A DNA stretch of 64,000 nt from Fibrobacter sp. UBA4375. GTDB lineage: Bacteria; Fibrobacterota; Fibrobacteria; Fibrobacterales; Fibrobacteraceae. The translations under genes and the position numbers were made by a program. Each line of letters begins with the position of its first letter. The first letter of the stretch is position 1. The stretch is taken from contig DGRZ01000008.1 of assembly GCA_002391195.1 (NCBI GenBank), forward strand, positions 14,306 to 78,305. Direction: 5' to 3'. Positions 6,509 to 15,173 of this stretch are shown here, one piece after another. The notes beneath the pieces are model-generated. The model made no database searches. It had not been told where the DNA came from and was given only the letters and a program-made list of their open reading frames with translations.

Positions 6509-8626
6509 ATGATCAGCACCCGCAAGAATACCGTCAACGATATCGCTTCGGCACCCGCCACCCCCATCAAGCCCGCCACGCCGGCAAACATCGACTATTT
6601 CGGCGAGGACGTGTTCAACGCCCGGGCCATGCGGAATTACCTTTCCAAGGAAACCTGTGAAAAGCTTTTGGCCACCATCGATGAGGGCGCTCCCCTGGAC
6701 GCCAACATCGCAAGCGAAGTGGCCCATGCCATGAAACGCTGGGCCCTGGACCGTGGCGCCACCCACTTTACCCACTGGTTCCAGCCCCTTACCGGCTCTA
6801 CCGCCGAAAAGCACGATTCCTTCTTGGAACTGGAAGAAGGCAAGCCCATCATGGTGTTCAGCGGCAAGAACCTGATTGTGGGTGAGCCGGACGCCTCCAG
6901 TTTCCCCAGCGGGGGCCTGCGCTCCACCTTCGAGGCCCGCGGATACACCGCCTGGGATCCCACCAGTCCCGCTTTTATCAAGCGTCACGGCAACGGCGCG
7001 ACCCTTTGTATTCCCACGGCGTTCTGCAGCTATACCGGCGAGGCCCTGGACAAGAAGACGCCCCTGCTCCGCAGCTTGCAGGCTCTTTCCAAGTCTACCC
7101 GTAGGCTCATGACCTGTTTTAAGGCGAGTCCCAAGAAGACCACCGTGACTCTTGGCGCCGAGCAGGAATATTTCTTGATCGACAAGCGTTTTTACCTGCA
7201 ACGGCCGGACCTGTACCAGGCGGGCCGCACCATCTTTGGGGCAACACCTGCCAAGCACCAGCAGATGGACGACCACTACTTCGGTAGCATTCCCACCCGT
7301 ATATTGAACTTTATGAACGATGTGGAAATGGAGTTGTGGAAACTTGGAATTCCGGCCAAGACCCGCCACAACGAGGTGGCCCCTGCCCAGTTCGAACTGG
7401 CTCCTATCTTTGAAGAGGTGAACCTGGCCTGCGATCACAACATGCAGATTATGGAAGTGCTCCGTCAGGTGGCGGATAGGCACGGGCTGGTTTGCCTGCT
7501 CCACGAGAAGCCCTTTGCCGGCGTGAACGGCTCGGGCAAGCACAACAACTGGAGCATTACTTACGGTCATGGAAACCTGCTGAACCCCGGCAAGGACCCT
7601 CACCAGAATGCGGTTTTCTTGACGGCCCTCTGCGCCGTGATTTATGCGGTGGATACCCACGCTGACCTACTCCGCATGACGGTGGCTGGAGCAGGTAACG
7701 ACCATCGTCTGGGGGCCAACGAGGCGCCTCCGGCAATCATGTCCATTTACCTTGGTGACCAGCTGATGGACGTAATCGACCAGCTGGAACAGGGCGTGCC
7801 CAAGTCCAGCAAGCAGGCGGGTGCCATGCGGATTGGCGCAGACGCCTTGCCGCCGCTCCCTCGGGACGCTACCGACCGTAACCGCACGAGTCCCTTCGCC
7901 TTTACGGGAAACAAGTTCGAGTTCCGCGCTCCGGGCTCTAGCCAGAGCTGTTCCGAACCTAACGTGGTGCTGAACACCATCGTGGCCGAAGCTTTTGACA
8001 TGATTGCCGAACAGCTGGAAAAACTGGACGAGAAGAATTTCCATACGGGACTGCAGAAGATTCTCCAGAAAATCGTGAAGGAACACAAGCGCGTAATCTT
8101 CAACGGCAACGGCTATACCGACGAATGGATTGCCGAAGCGGAACGCCGCGGGCTGCCTAACATCAAGACTTCTATGGAAGCCATGAAGGCCCTGGTGAAA
8201 GACGAGAACGTGGCCCTGTTCGAGAAGTACGGCGTGATGAACCGTCGCGAGATGGAATCCCGCTACGAGGTGAACGTGGAGGATTTCCACAAGCGTATCC
8301 ATATCGAAGGGGAAATCGCCCGTGACCTGGCGAAGAACGTGATTTTGCCCAAGGTGGTGGATTCTTACTCCAAGGCCCTCAAGACAAATGAAATGGCCCT
8401 GAACCAGGGATTCCCTGGCTTGGACAGCTACGCCAAGGCTCTGGGTGAAGGCTCTTCGAAGCTGATGGCCGCCATTGCCAAGATGGAGGCCTGCCTGGAG
8501 AAGGACCACGAGGATATTCTCGACGCCATGGCGGAACTTCGCGGCGTGGTGGACGCCCTGGAAAAAATCGTGCCCGACGACTGCTGGCCCCTGCCCAAAT
8601 ACAGGGAAATGCTGTTCATCTACTAA
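6509..8626 (+). CDS. glnN: Glutamine synthetase type III
   Basis: Glutamine synthetase makes glutamine from glutamate, ammonia and ATP in the cytoplasm. The 705-residue length is that of the type III (GSIII) family found in Bacteroidetes, Fibrobacter and some cyanobacteria, much longer than GlnA type I. Visible motifs include FSGKNLIVGEPDASSFPSGG, the metal-binding GAEQEYFLID, NGSGKHNNWS and the C-terminal FEFRAPGSSQS nucleotide/glutamate region. The start at 6509 is chosen over the longer frame from a TTG at 6440 because AAAAGGA lies seven bases upstream. Divergently transcribed from a sigma-54 activator. Two dyads in the shared promoter region and a TTTCTATTTTT box about 30 bp upstream are possible control sites. 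No sigma-54 promoter match is seen directly upstream of it. Confidence 0.95.
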   Translation: MISTRKNTVNDIASAPATPIKPATPANIDYFGEDVFNARAMRNYLSKETCEKLLATIDEGAPLDANIASEVAHAMKRWALDRGATHFTHWFQPLTGSTAEKHDSFLELEEGKPIMVFSGKNLIVGEPDASSFPSGGLRSTFEARGYTAWDPTSPAFIKRHGNGATLCIPTAFCSYTGEALDKKTPLLRSLQALSKSTRRLMTCFKASPKKTTVTLGAEQEYFLIDKRFYLQRPDLYQAGRTIFGATPAKHQQMDDHYFGSIPTRILNFMNDVEMELWKLGIPAKTRHNEVAPAQFELAPIFEEVNLACDHNMQIMEVLRQVADRHGLVCLLHEKPFAGVNGSGKHNNWSITYGHGNLLNPGKDPHQNAVFLTALCAVIYAVDTHADLLRMTVAGAGNDHRLGANEAPPAIMSIYLGDQLMDVIDQLEQGVPKSSKQAGAMRIGADALPPLPRDATDRNRTSPFAFTGNKFEFRAPGSSQSCSEPNVVLNTIVAEAFDMIAEQLEKLDEKNFHTGLQKILQKIVKEHKRVIFNGNGYTDEWIAEAERRGLPNIKTSMEAMKALVKDENVALFEKYGVMNRREMESRYEVNVEDFHKRIHIEGEIARDLAKNVILPKVVDSYSKALKTNEMALNQGFPGLDSYAKALGEGSSKLMAAIAKMEACLEKDHEDILDAMAELRGVVDALEKIVPDDCWPLPKYREMLFIY

Positions 8627-8697
8627 ACGATTTACGTACAAAAAAACACCCGAGGTCCACTGCCCCCCCCTTTTTTCTATATTCATTGTTATATTTA

Positions 8698-8716
8698 GAG
8701 GGGGGTTATTCCCCTC
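8698..8716 (+). promoter_or_regulatory. Hairpin next to the ribosome-binding site
   Basis: A GAGGGG/CCCCTC hairpin with a seven-base loop ends immediately before the AAAAGGAG ribosome-binding site of the FISUMP lipoprotein gene. It may stabilise the 5' leader or influence initiation. No known riboswitch class is recognised. Confidence 0.3.
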
Positions 8717-8730
8717 AAAAGGAGAAAACT

Positions 8731-10065
8731 ATGAAAAAACTACTATGGACATCGGCTATTGCCCTGACGGCCGTGGCATGCCTTACCGCCTGTGATGAAA
8801 GCACCAGCGGCGCCTCTAATGCCATCCCATCCTACAAGACAGAAACAGCCCTTCCGGACACCTGCGAGATGGAAGTGGCCAAGGCTGGCGACACCTACTT
8901 CGCTTGCTTTGAGAATAAGTGGGTGGAAGTCACGGACTCTGCCACCGTGGAACAGTTCAAGGAAGGCCTTGACGAGGACGAAATCAAGGAAAAACTTGAA
9001 GAACTGGAAGACCTGCTGAAGCCCACCACGCCGGCTAAGCCCAAGTCCTCCAGTAGTAAGAAGACGGACGAGGATGTGGAGTCCAGCGACAGCGAAGAGC
9101 CCGAAAGTTCCGCCAGCGAAGAAGAATGCACTGGCCGCCGCTGCAAGACCGGCAATTCTAGTAGCTCCAAGAAGAGTAACGGTGGAAACGGTGGCTCTAG
9201 TGAAGGTGATGAAGGCGGCGAAGGAAGCTCTCCGTCTAGTGCCGAAAGCAGTTCTCCCTCCAGCACTGAATCTAGCTCTCCGTCCAGTGCCGAAAGCAGT
9301 TCTCCCTCCAGTACTGAATCTAGCTCTCCGTCTAGCGCTAACTCCAGCGTGAGCAAATGTGGCGGCGTTGTCTACGATCCCGAAACACAGTCCTGCGTTG
9401 GCACTGTAATCAAGGACAAGTGTGGCGATAATCTTTATACACACCAGCAAAACTGGGCCTGTGTTGACGAAAACTACTACTATATCGATCCGACAGACGA
9501 AGATTTTGTCTATGTTGTCGACAAGAGAGACGGCAACGCCTACAGAGTCTTAATGGGACCGGATAAGGTTGTTTGGATGGCCGAAAACCTGCGGTATGAT
9601 AATGGCTCAACTAGGTGTTATTCGGGAGATAATTCCGAGTGCTCGTTGTATGGCAGAGCCTATACTTGGACAGATGCGGCCGGTAGTATTTGTCCAGATG
9701 GTTGGCATACCGCGAGTGGCGACGAATGGATTAATCTTGTTTCGGCAGCTGGAACAACAACAAAAGAATCTTTACAAAATCTCAGATCCACAAGCGGATG
9801 GAGTGAGGGCTATAATGGCAATGATGAATTCGGATTCAATATGTTGGAAATTAATTTCCGAGATAATTCAAGTGGAAGCCGTATTTCTGGGGCGTATTTC
9901 TGGTCGTCAGATGAAGTTGGAACAGCATTCGGAAACAATGTCACCATAGATGAAAACTTTAATTGGAATGGTGCCGATGGAGGCGATTCAAAAACACGCT
10001 ATGCCTCTGTCCGTTGCGTAATGGATGACGCCACCTTGCCCAAGTTGGCGAAAGCTCTTGACTAA
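8731..10065 (+). CDS. FISUMP-domain lipoprotein with Ser-rich linker
   Basis: The start at 8731 (MKKLLW) follows AAGGAG by six bases; the longer frame from 8686 is rejected. The 444-residue product has a lipobox LTAC (Cys at 21), a short Cys-containing segment (CEMEV..YFACFENKWVEV), an acidic helix, then a serine-rich linker with tandem SSPSSAES/SSPSSTES units (about residues 165-205). The C-terminal half (about 255-440) matches the Fibrobacter major paralogous domain (TIGR02145): VWMAENLRYD, CSLYGRAYTW, CPDGWH, SGAYFWSSDE and a final YASVRCV. These domains are expanded in Fibrobacter and thought to be surface-exposed; their ligand is not established. Monocistronic, with a terminator at 10093-10127. 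Its two halves differ in base composition: the C-terminal domain is visibly more AT-rich than the linker region. Confidence 0.9.
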   Translation: MKKLLWTSAIALTAVACLTACDESTSGASNAIPSYKTETALPDTCEMEVAKAGDTYFACFENKWVEVTDSATVEQFKEGLDEDEIKEKLEELEDLLKPTTPAKPKSSSSKKTDEDVESSDSEEPESSASEEECTGRRCKTGNSSSSKKSNGGNGGSSEGDEGGEGSSPSSAESSSPSSTESSSPSSAESSSPSSTESSSPSSANSSVSKCGGVVYDPETQSCVGTVIKDKCGDNLYTHQQNWACVDENYYYIDPTDEDFVYVVDKRDGNAYRVLMGPDKVVWMAENLRYDNGSTRCYSGDNSECSLYGRAYTWTDAAGSICPDGWHTASGDEWINLVSAAGTTTKESLQNLRSTSGWSEGYNGNDEFGFNMLEINFRDNSSGSRISGAYFWSSDEVGTAFGNNVTIDENFNWNGADGGDSKTRYASVRCVMDDATLPKLAKALD

Positions 10066-10092
10066 TTAATTCCGTATCGTTTGGACATTCAC

Positions 10093-10127
10093 GCCCGAGG
10101 TTCTCTGAACCCCGGGCTTTTGTTTTG
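10093..10127 (+). terminator. Rho-independent terminator of the FISUMP lipoprotein gene
   Basis: An 11-bp stem (GCCCG-A-GGTTC / GAACC-C-CGGGC, one A-C mismatch) with a three-base loop is followed by TTTTGTTTT, 28 bases after the stop codon. Confidence 0.85.
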
Positions 10128-10189
10128 TTCGTGCCACGAGCCCCACACTTCTAATTACTACATTTCCCTACTACTACCAAGGGGGCTTT

Positions 10190-10543
10190 ATGCAAGATGC
10201 TGAACGGGATAAACGCATATCCGAACTTGTGAAAAAGGACCAGGAACACGACGCCCGCCTGGATGCCCAGGCCGAAAAGGATTACGAGCACGACCTGCGT
10301 ATCGATTCCCTCTACAGCAAGGAACGGGAGCAGGAATTCAAGATCAAGGCCCAGGTGGCAAAGGACGCGGAACACGATTTCCGCCTGAATTCCGTGGATT
10401 CCAAGAACGAGGAACAGGATTCGGAACTGCACCGCCAGTCCATCAAGGACCGGGAGCACGATGCCCGCCTGGAAACCTTGGAAAAGCTTTATGCGGACTT
10501 GGCCGCCCGTGTGGAATTTCTGGAATCGCAGCTGAAAAAATAG
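10190..10543 (+). CDS. Small coiled-coil protein with ~15-residue repeats
   Basis: The 117-residue protein is almost entirely charged helix. It repeats a unit of about 15 residues around D-EHD-R-(D/N)S at least five times, with core variants EHDARLDA, EHDLRIDS, EQEFKIKA, EHDFRLNS and EHDARLET. It ends in a leucine-containing coiled coil (LEKLYADLAARVEFLE). It has no signal peptide, membrane segment or cysteine. A 15-residue hydrophobic period is typical of right-handed coiled coils. The gene ends four bases before the EF-G/TetM-like GTPase gene, so the two are probably co-transcribed. Family not recognised; a scaffold or oligomerisation role is an inference from the repeat alone. Confidence 0.75.
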   Translation: MQDAERDKRISELVKKDQEHDARLDAQAEKDYEHDLRIDSLYSKEREQEFKIKAQVAKDAEHDFRLNSVDSKNEEQDSELHRQSIKDREHDARLETLEKLYADLAARVEFLESQLKK

Positions 10544-10547
10544 GCCC

Positions 10548-12554
10548 ATGTCGCAGCCTGTCCGGAACATCGCCATCCTTGCCCATGTGGATGCGGGCAA
10601 GACCACCTTGTCGGAACGGATTCTGTTCACGGCAGGGGAGGTGCGTCGTCCGGGCCGCGTAGAAGAAGGCCTTGCCACCATGGACTACCTGCCCGAAGAA
10701 AAGGACAGGGGCATTACTATCGAAAGTGGCGTGGCCCACTTTGAGTGGAAGGATACCTGGTTCAATTTTATCGATACGCCGGGTCACGTGGATTTTGGCG
10801 CCGAGGTGGACACGGCCCTCACGGCGGTGGAAGGGGCGATTCTTGTGGTGAGTGCCGCCAGCGGTGTAGAGACCCAGACGGTGGCCGCTTTCAAGAAACT
10901 CCGGGAGGCGGGCGTTCGGACGATTTTGTTCGTGAACAAGCTGGACAATCCCGACTATTCCCTGGACGAAACCCTCATCAATATCGAAGAAGTTTTGGGT
11001 GTGCGGCCGGTGCTCATGACGCTGCCGGAATATCGGGACGGCAAGATGACCGGCGTGCTGGACGTGCTGAGCAAAAGCCGCCTGGAACATTCCGCTACCG
11101 GCGAAGAAGTGGTGGACGAAGGCTGGAACGTGGATGACGGTTGGGATCAGGCTCACGACCTGAAAAAGCATTACGCCGAGGCGGTGGAATTTGCCAGCAA
11201 TTTTGACGACGAGATTTTGAAGCTTGCCATGGAAGGCAAAACGGTGCCACCGAAAATGCTGTTACGGGGGCTGAAGGCCCTGGCGGCAAGCGACGATTAC
11301 GCCCTGTGCTATGCGGGCTCTGCCATGGAAGGTTTTGGCGTGCGAAGCCTCACGACGGCGCTGACTTTCTTTTTGCCAGAGGTGCCTGCCTTTGACAAGG
11401 GCGAACTGGGTCAGGTGATACGCCTCCGGTATTTCAAGGGCGTGGGGGAGATTTCCATATTCCGGAGCCACACGGATTTGGAACGGAAGGCATGGCCTGC
11501 GGGCTTTGAGTTTTCGAGACTGAAGGCGAACCTGCTGGTGCCTGTAGATGAAATCCGTGCAGGCGATATTTACGCGATGCGTACGCCTTTCGAGACGGAA
11601 CTGGGAGAGGTGATTTATTTAGACGAGAGGCGAGAGACGAGAGACGAGAGAAGTGAGGCGCGAGGCACGAACCCCGAACCTCGAACCTCGAACCCCGAGC
11701 CTCGAGCCTCCCTCCGCAACAAGTACCAACCGCTTTTGCAGACCCGCGTGGAGTGCCTGGGTTCCGAGGACTTTTTGCATGTGGACAACAGCCTGAACAT
11801 GCTTGGCCGTATGGACCCCAGTTTCCGCGTCCAGAAGGATGACGGCGGTTTCTGGTACTTGCATACCGTAGGCGAGGTGCAGCTGGATGTGCTGCTTTCG
11901 CGCCTGAAGCGGGAATTCGGTTGCGAAGTGAAGGCCGGAAGCCCCGAGGTGCGCTGGCAAGAGCGTTTATGTCGTGAGGTGGGTCCCGTGGAAAATTCGT
12001 TCCAGCTTGGGCCCCACAAGATTTCTATCAAGCTTTCGGCGACGCCTTTGGAAGGCGATGCCCACGACATACGGCTTTCTGCGGAATTTTTAGAGACGGC
12101 TCCCCGCGAGATTCTGGCCGGTGTCCGCTCGGCCCTGCTGGAATCTGCCGAAGTCGGGATTCTCGGCAAGGGAGCGCTGGTAGGCGTGCGCTTTGAGGTT
12201 CACGAGTTTACCTGGACCGAGGGGGCGCTCCCGCCTATGATCAAGAAGGCCTGCGCCGATGCGGTTACAAAACTGATCAAGCCTGCCGATGTGGAACTTT
12301 ACGAACCCATCATGGAGCTTTCGCTGGAATGCCCCGTGAACTTTGCAGGTCTTGTGACCGGCGATATCCAGTCACGGGACGGCAAGGTGAAAGAAATTGG
12401 CGGCGACGGCAAGACCCACTTTTTGAAAGCGGAAGTCCCGCTACGCAAGATTTTCGGCTATGCTACCGGCGTGCGCAGCATCAGCAAGGGTACGGCCCTT
12501 TACAGCATGAAACTGCTGGGGTATCGGCCGATTCCTGCGTCATTCCGGCCTTGA
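10548..12554 (+). CDS. EF-G/TetM-like translational GTPase with in-frame repeat insertion
   Basis: The 668-residue protein has all GTPase motifs: AHVDAGKT (12-19), RGITI (54-58), DTPGH (76-80) and NKLD (130-133). Domains II-V follow, including the EF-G-type domain III segment LGRMDPSFRV and MGEL-like VGEVQLDVLL. The G4 context (NKLDNPD) and overall length are between EF-G and ribosomal-protection proteins such as TetM, so a ribosome-bound GTPase role is clear but the exact step is not. Residues about 359-390 (Arg/Glu then Pro-Glu-rich) are encoded by a short-period repeat like the intergenic repeats of this genome and sit in the domain II-III linker. The last residues and stop codon come from a second, hairpin-type repeat. 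The motifs are intact, so the gene is probably still functional. It is not called a resistance gene. Confidence 0.85.
   Translation: MSQPVRNIAILAHVDAGKTTLSERILFTAGEVRRPGRVEEGLATMDYLPEEKDRGITIESGVAHFEWKDTWFNFIDTPGHVDFGAEVDTALTAVEGAILVVSAASGVETQTVAAFKKLREAGVRTILFVNKLDNPDYSLDETLINIEEVLGVRPVLMTLPEYRDGKMTGVLDVLSKSRLEHSATGEEVVDEGWNVDDGWDQAHDLKKHYAEAVEFASNFDDEILKLAMEGKTVPPKMLLRGLKALAASDDYALCYAGSAMEGFGVRSLTTALTFFLPEVPAFDKGELGQVIRLRYFKGVGEISIFRSHTDLERKAWPAGFEFSRLKANLLVPVDEIRAGDIYAMRTPFETELGEVIYLDERRETRDERSEARGTNPEPRTSNPEPRASLRNKYQPLLQTRVECLGSEDFLHVDNSLNMLGRMDPSFRVQKDDGGFWYLHTVGEVQLDVLLSRLKREFGCEVKAGSPEVRWQERLCREVGPVENSFQLGPHKISIKLSATPLEGDAHDIRLSAEFLETAPREILAGVRSALLESAEVGILGKGALVGVRFEVHEFTWTEGALPPMIKKACADAVTKLIKPADVELYEPIMELSLECPVNFAGLVTGDIQSRDGKVKEIGGDGKTHFLKAEVPLRKIFGYATGVRSISKGTALYSMKLLGYRPIPASFRP
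11622..11715. repeat. Short-period repeat inserted in frame in the GTPase gene
   Basis: A block of drifting tandem units (GAGAGACGAGAGACGAGAG, then CCGAACCTCGAACCTCGAA) stands out from the surrounding codon pattern. It resembles intergenic tracts elsewhere in the window (for example CGAACCCCGAATTCC near 18075). It encodes about 31 residues with no counterpart in EF-G or TetM proteins as I know them. Confidence 0.65.
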
Positions 12555-12566
12555 GCCGGAATCTGG
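12539..12566. repeat. Dispersed hairpin repeat (GTCAT..CCGG..CTTGAGCCGG type)
   Basis: An inverted repeat, CATTCCGGC-CTTGA-GCCGGAATC, overlaps the 3' end of the GTPase gene and supplies its stop codon. It belongs to the same GTCATnCCCGG...CTTG family seen near 13570, 13645, 18992 and 45670. Confidence 0.65.
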
Positions 12567-12572
12567 CAACTG

Positions 12573-13463
<891 letters not shown>

Positions 13464-13472
13464 TTCGTCCAC

Positions 13473-13478
13473 AATATA
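13473..13478 (-). promoter_or_regulatory. -10 box for leaderless DUF58 transcript
   Basis: The minus strand reads TATATT, nine bases, then the ATG at 13463, with no Shine-Dalgarno sequence between. Confidence 0.45.
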
Positions 13479-13499
13479 CAAAGTTTACGGCTGCAAGGC

Positions 13500-13843
13500 A
13501 AACGGGGGCGTTGCGGGGGGGAGAACCCCCGCTAGAAGGGGTAGCGGATGACACGGCTAGATGGCGGGGTGGGACCCGCCATGACGACGTGGCAGAAGCG
13601 AGGGGAAGGCTTTCCCCTAACCACTAATCATTGACGCCTCAAGCGGATCCCCGACCAAGTCGGGGATGACAAAGAGGGAATCCCCCGGGATGACACTTCT
13701 TGAAACCTGCGGCCCTAAAACCTAAGACCTATTACCTAACCCCTAGATCCTAGCCCCTAGATCCTAGCCCCTAGATCCTAGATCCTAGCCCCTAAATCCT
13801 AGCCCCTAGATCCTAGATCCTAGCCCCTAAATCCTAACCCCTA
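13500..13843. repeat. Repeat-packed intergenic region
   Basis: No gene is visible in this 377-bp gap. It holds, in order: a GGGGGCGTTGC...AGAAGGGGTAG element (13504-13544) that recurs at 62438-62467; a perfect ATGGCGGG/CCCGCCAT hairpin (13561-13582); a GGGGAAGGCTTTCCCC hairpin (about 13602-13617); a GATCCCCGAC/GTCGGGGAT hairpin of the GTCAT family (13645-13670); a CCCGGG element; and a short-period tract of CCTAGATCCTAGCCC units (about 13730-13843) running up to the stop codon of the sugar transferase gene. Confidence 0.75.
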
Positions 13844-15013
13844 ATACGCCCCTTCGCCCTTGAACACGACCTTGAAGGTCTTGAGGATGAGCTTGAAGTC
13901 GTCGGCCAGCTTGCCGCCACGGCGGATGTAGTCGTTGTCCAGGCGCATCTGGCCTTCGAAGCTGATGTTGCTGCGGCCGCTGACCTGCCAGATGCAGGTG
14001 AGTCCGGGGGTTACGGAAAGACGCATGCGGTGCCAGGGTTCGTAGGTTTCCACCTCTTCGGGGAGAGGCGGGCGGGGCCCCACGATGGACATGTCGCCGT
14101 TGATGATGTTCACCAGCTGGGGCAGTTCGTCGAGGCTGAACTTGCGGAGAATGCGACCGAAGGGGTAGATGCGGGGGTCGTTCTTGATCTTGAAGGTCTT
14201 GCCGCCAGTTTCGTTCAGGGCCATGAGTTCTTTTTTGCGTTCTTCGGCATCCACGTACATGCTTCGGAACTTGTACATGGTGAACAACGAGCCGTTCTTG
14301 CCCACGCGGGTCTGCTTGAAGATGATGGGCCCCTTGGGGTCGCTGATCTTTACGGCCAGGGCACAGAATAAAAGCACCGGCGAAAGGATAATCAGGCCCA
14401 GCAGGGCGCCTGTAAAGTCTACGCACCGCTTGATGATATGCCGAAAACGGATCTTGTGGGGGTGGGGCCAGATGTGGTCCATGTTCAGGCGGTCAACGCG
14501 GAAGAAACTGCCGTTGGTGCTGTTGAATTCCTTGATTGTGTCCGCCAGTTCCAGGTTTTCTTTTTCTTGGAGGCCGGTATAGAGGTAGGCCTTGAAGATG
14601 GGCTTCTTGGGCTTGTGCCGCAGGTTCTGGATAAGGCCCGCGTCGTTTAGCCTGTGGAGAATTTCTTTTCGGATGTTCTCCAGGGTGGAAAGGTCCGAAT
14701 TCAGCAGGATGACGCCGATGCCGTTTCCGTCGGAAAGGTAGCCGATGACATCGATGAACCGAAGGTGGGAGAACATGGTAAGCAGGCTGATACGCCAGGT
14801 CTGCTCTACGGTCTGGTTCGGCCATGCCCAGCCCAACAGGTCGAACTGGTGGGCGTAAATCTGGACAAAGATGAAGGGCTTGCGGGTGCGGTTCGCCCGC
14901 AGGAACTCCTCGTTCAGCCTGGCCCGGAAAAGCCTGGCCGGATAGACGATGTTCTTTAGCCTCTGCTCCGTGAGTATGGAGTCAATGGCTGGATTTACCG
15001 ATCCCTGTTCCAT
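13841..15013 (-). CDS. Sugar transferase (polyprenyl-phosphate glycosyl-1-phosphate transferase) with degenerate GGDEF-like N-terminus
   Basis: The C-terminal 210 residues are a bacterial sugar transferase (WcaJ/RfbP/PglC superfamily). A membrane helix (TGALLGLIILSPVLLFCALA) is followed by GPIIFKQTRVGKNG, YKFRSM, SLDELPQLVN, GDMSIVGPRP and TPGLTCIWQVSGR. These enzymes load the first sugar-phosphate onto undecaprenyl phosphate for exopolysaccharide or O-antigen. The N-terminal 190 residues are not the usual multi-helix domain. The segment LRFIDVIGYLSDGNGIGVIL aligns by eye with the R-x-x-D...GGDEF strand of cyclase domains, with the GGDEF loop degenerate. Start placed at ATG 15013; upstream in-frame codons fall in intergenic repeats. 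TACATT lies seven bases before the ATG. A second sugar transferase is at 16505. Confidence 0.88.
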   Translation of the reverse strand: MEQGSVNPAIDSILTEQRLKNIVYPARLFRARLNEEFLRANRTRKPFIFVQIYAHQFDLLGWAWPNQTVEQTWRISLLTMFSHLRFIDVIGYLSDGNGIGVILLNSDLSTLENIRKEILHRLNDAGLIQNLRHKPKKPIFKAYLYTGLQEKENLELADTIKEFNSTNGSFFRVDRLNMDHIWPHPHKIRFRHIIKRCVDFTGALLGLIILSPVLLFCALAVKISDPKGPIIFKQTRVGKNGSLFTMYKFRSMYVDAEERKKELMALNETGGKTFKIKNDPRIYPFGRILRKFSLDELPQLVNIINGDMSIVGPRPPLPEEVETYEPWHRMRLSVTPGLTCIWQVSGRSNISFEGQMRLDNDYIRRGGKLADDFKLILKTFKVVFKGEGAY

Positions 15014-15020
15014 AACGAGA

Positions 15021-15026
15021 AATGTA
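15021..15026 (-). promoter_or_regulatory. -10 box for leaderless sugar transferase transcript
   Basis: The minus strand reads TACATT followed by seven bases and the ATG at 15013; no ribosome-binding site is visible. Confidence 0.4.
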
Positions 15027-15030
15027 GAAA

Positions 15031-15132
15031 AAGTGGTCAGTAAACAGTGGTTAGTAAACAGGATTGCAAATGAGAAAAGCCTCGTTTTTTGATTAATCAC
15101 TAAACACTAAACACTAAACACTAACCACTAAT
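15031..15132. repeat. Short-period repeat tract with inverted halves
   Basis: Units of CACTAAACACTAAACACTAA (15097-15132) face an inverse-complement run of AGTGGTTAGTAAACA (15031-15060). A perfect 10-bp inverted repeat (AGTGGTTAGT / ACTAACCACT) links the two halves. It fills the gap between two divergent genes, next to a TTTCTATCTTTACC promoter-like box for hom. Confidence 0.6.
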
Positions 15133-15173
15133 TTCTATCTTTACCGCCGTAAAATTCAAAATGGAGACGCCTT

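Noticed and set aside
6380..7660. A 426-codon minus-strand frame opposite glnN.
   Set aside because: glnN motifs are intact on the plus strand; the opposite frame has no recognisable domain.
10548..12554. Calling the TetM-like GTPase a tetracycline resistance gene.
   Set aside because: Motifs only place it in the EF-G/TetM superfamily; length and G4 context do not single out ribosomal protection, and no mobile-element context is present.
13730..13843. CCTAGATCCTAGCCC tract as a CRISPR array.
   Set aside because: Units are short, drift in sequence and lack unique spacers.
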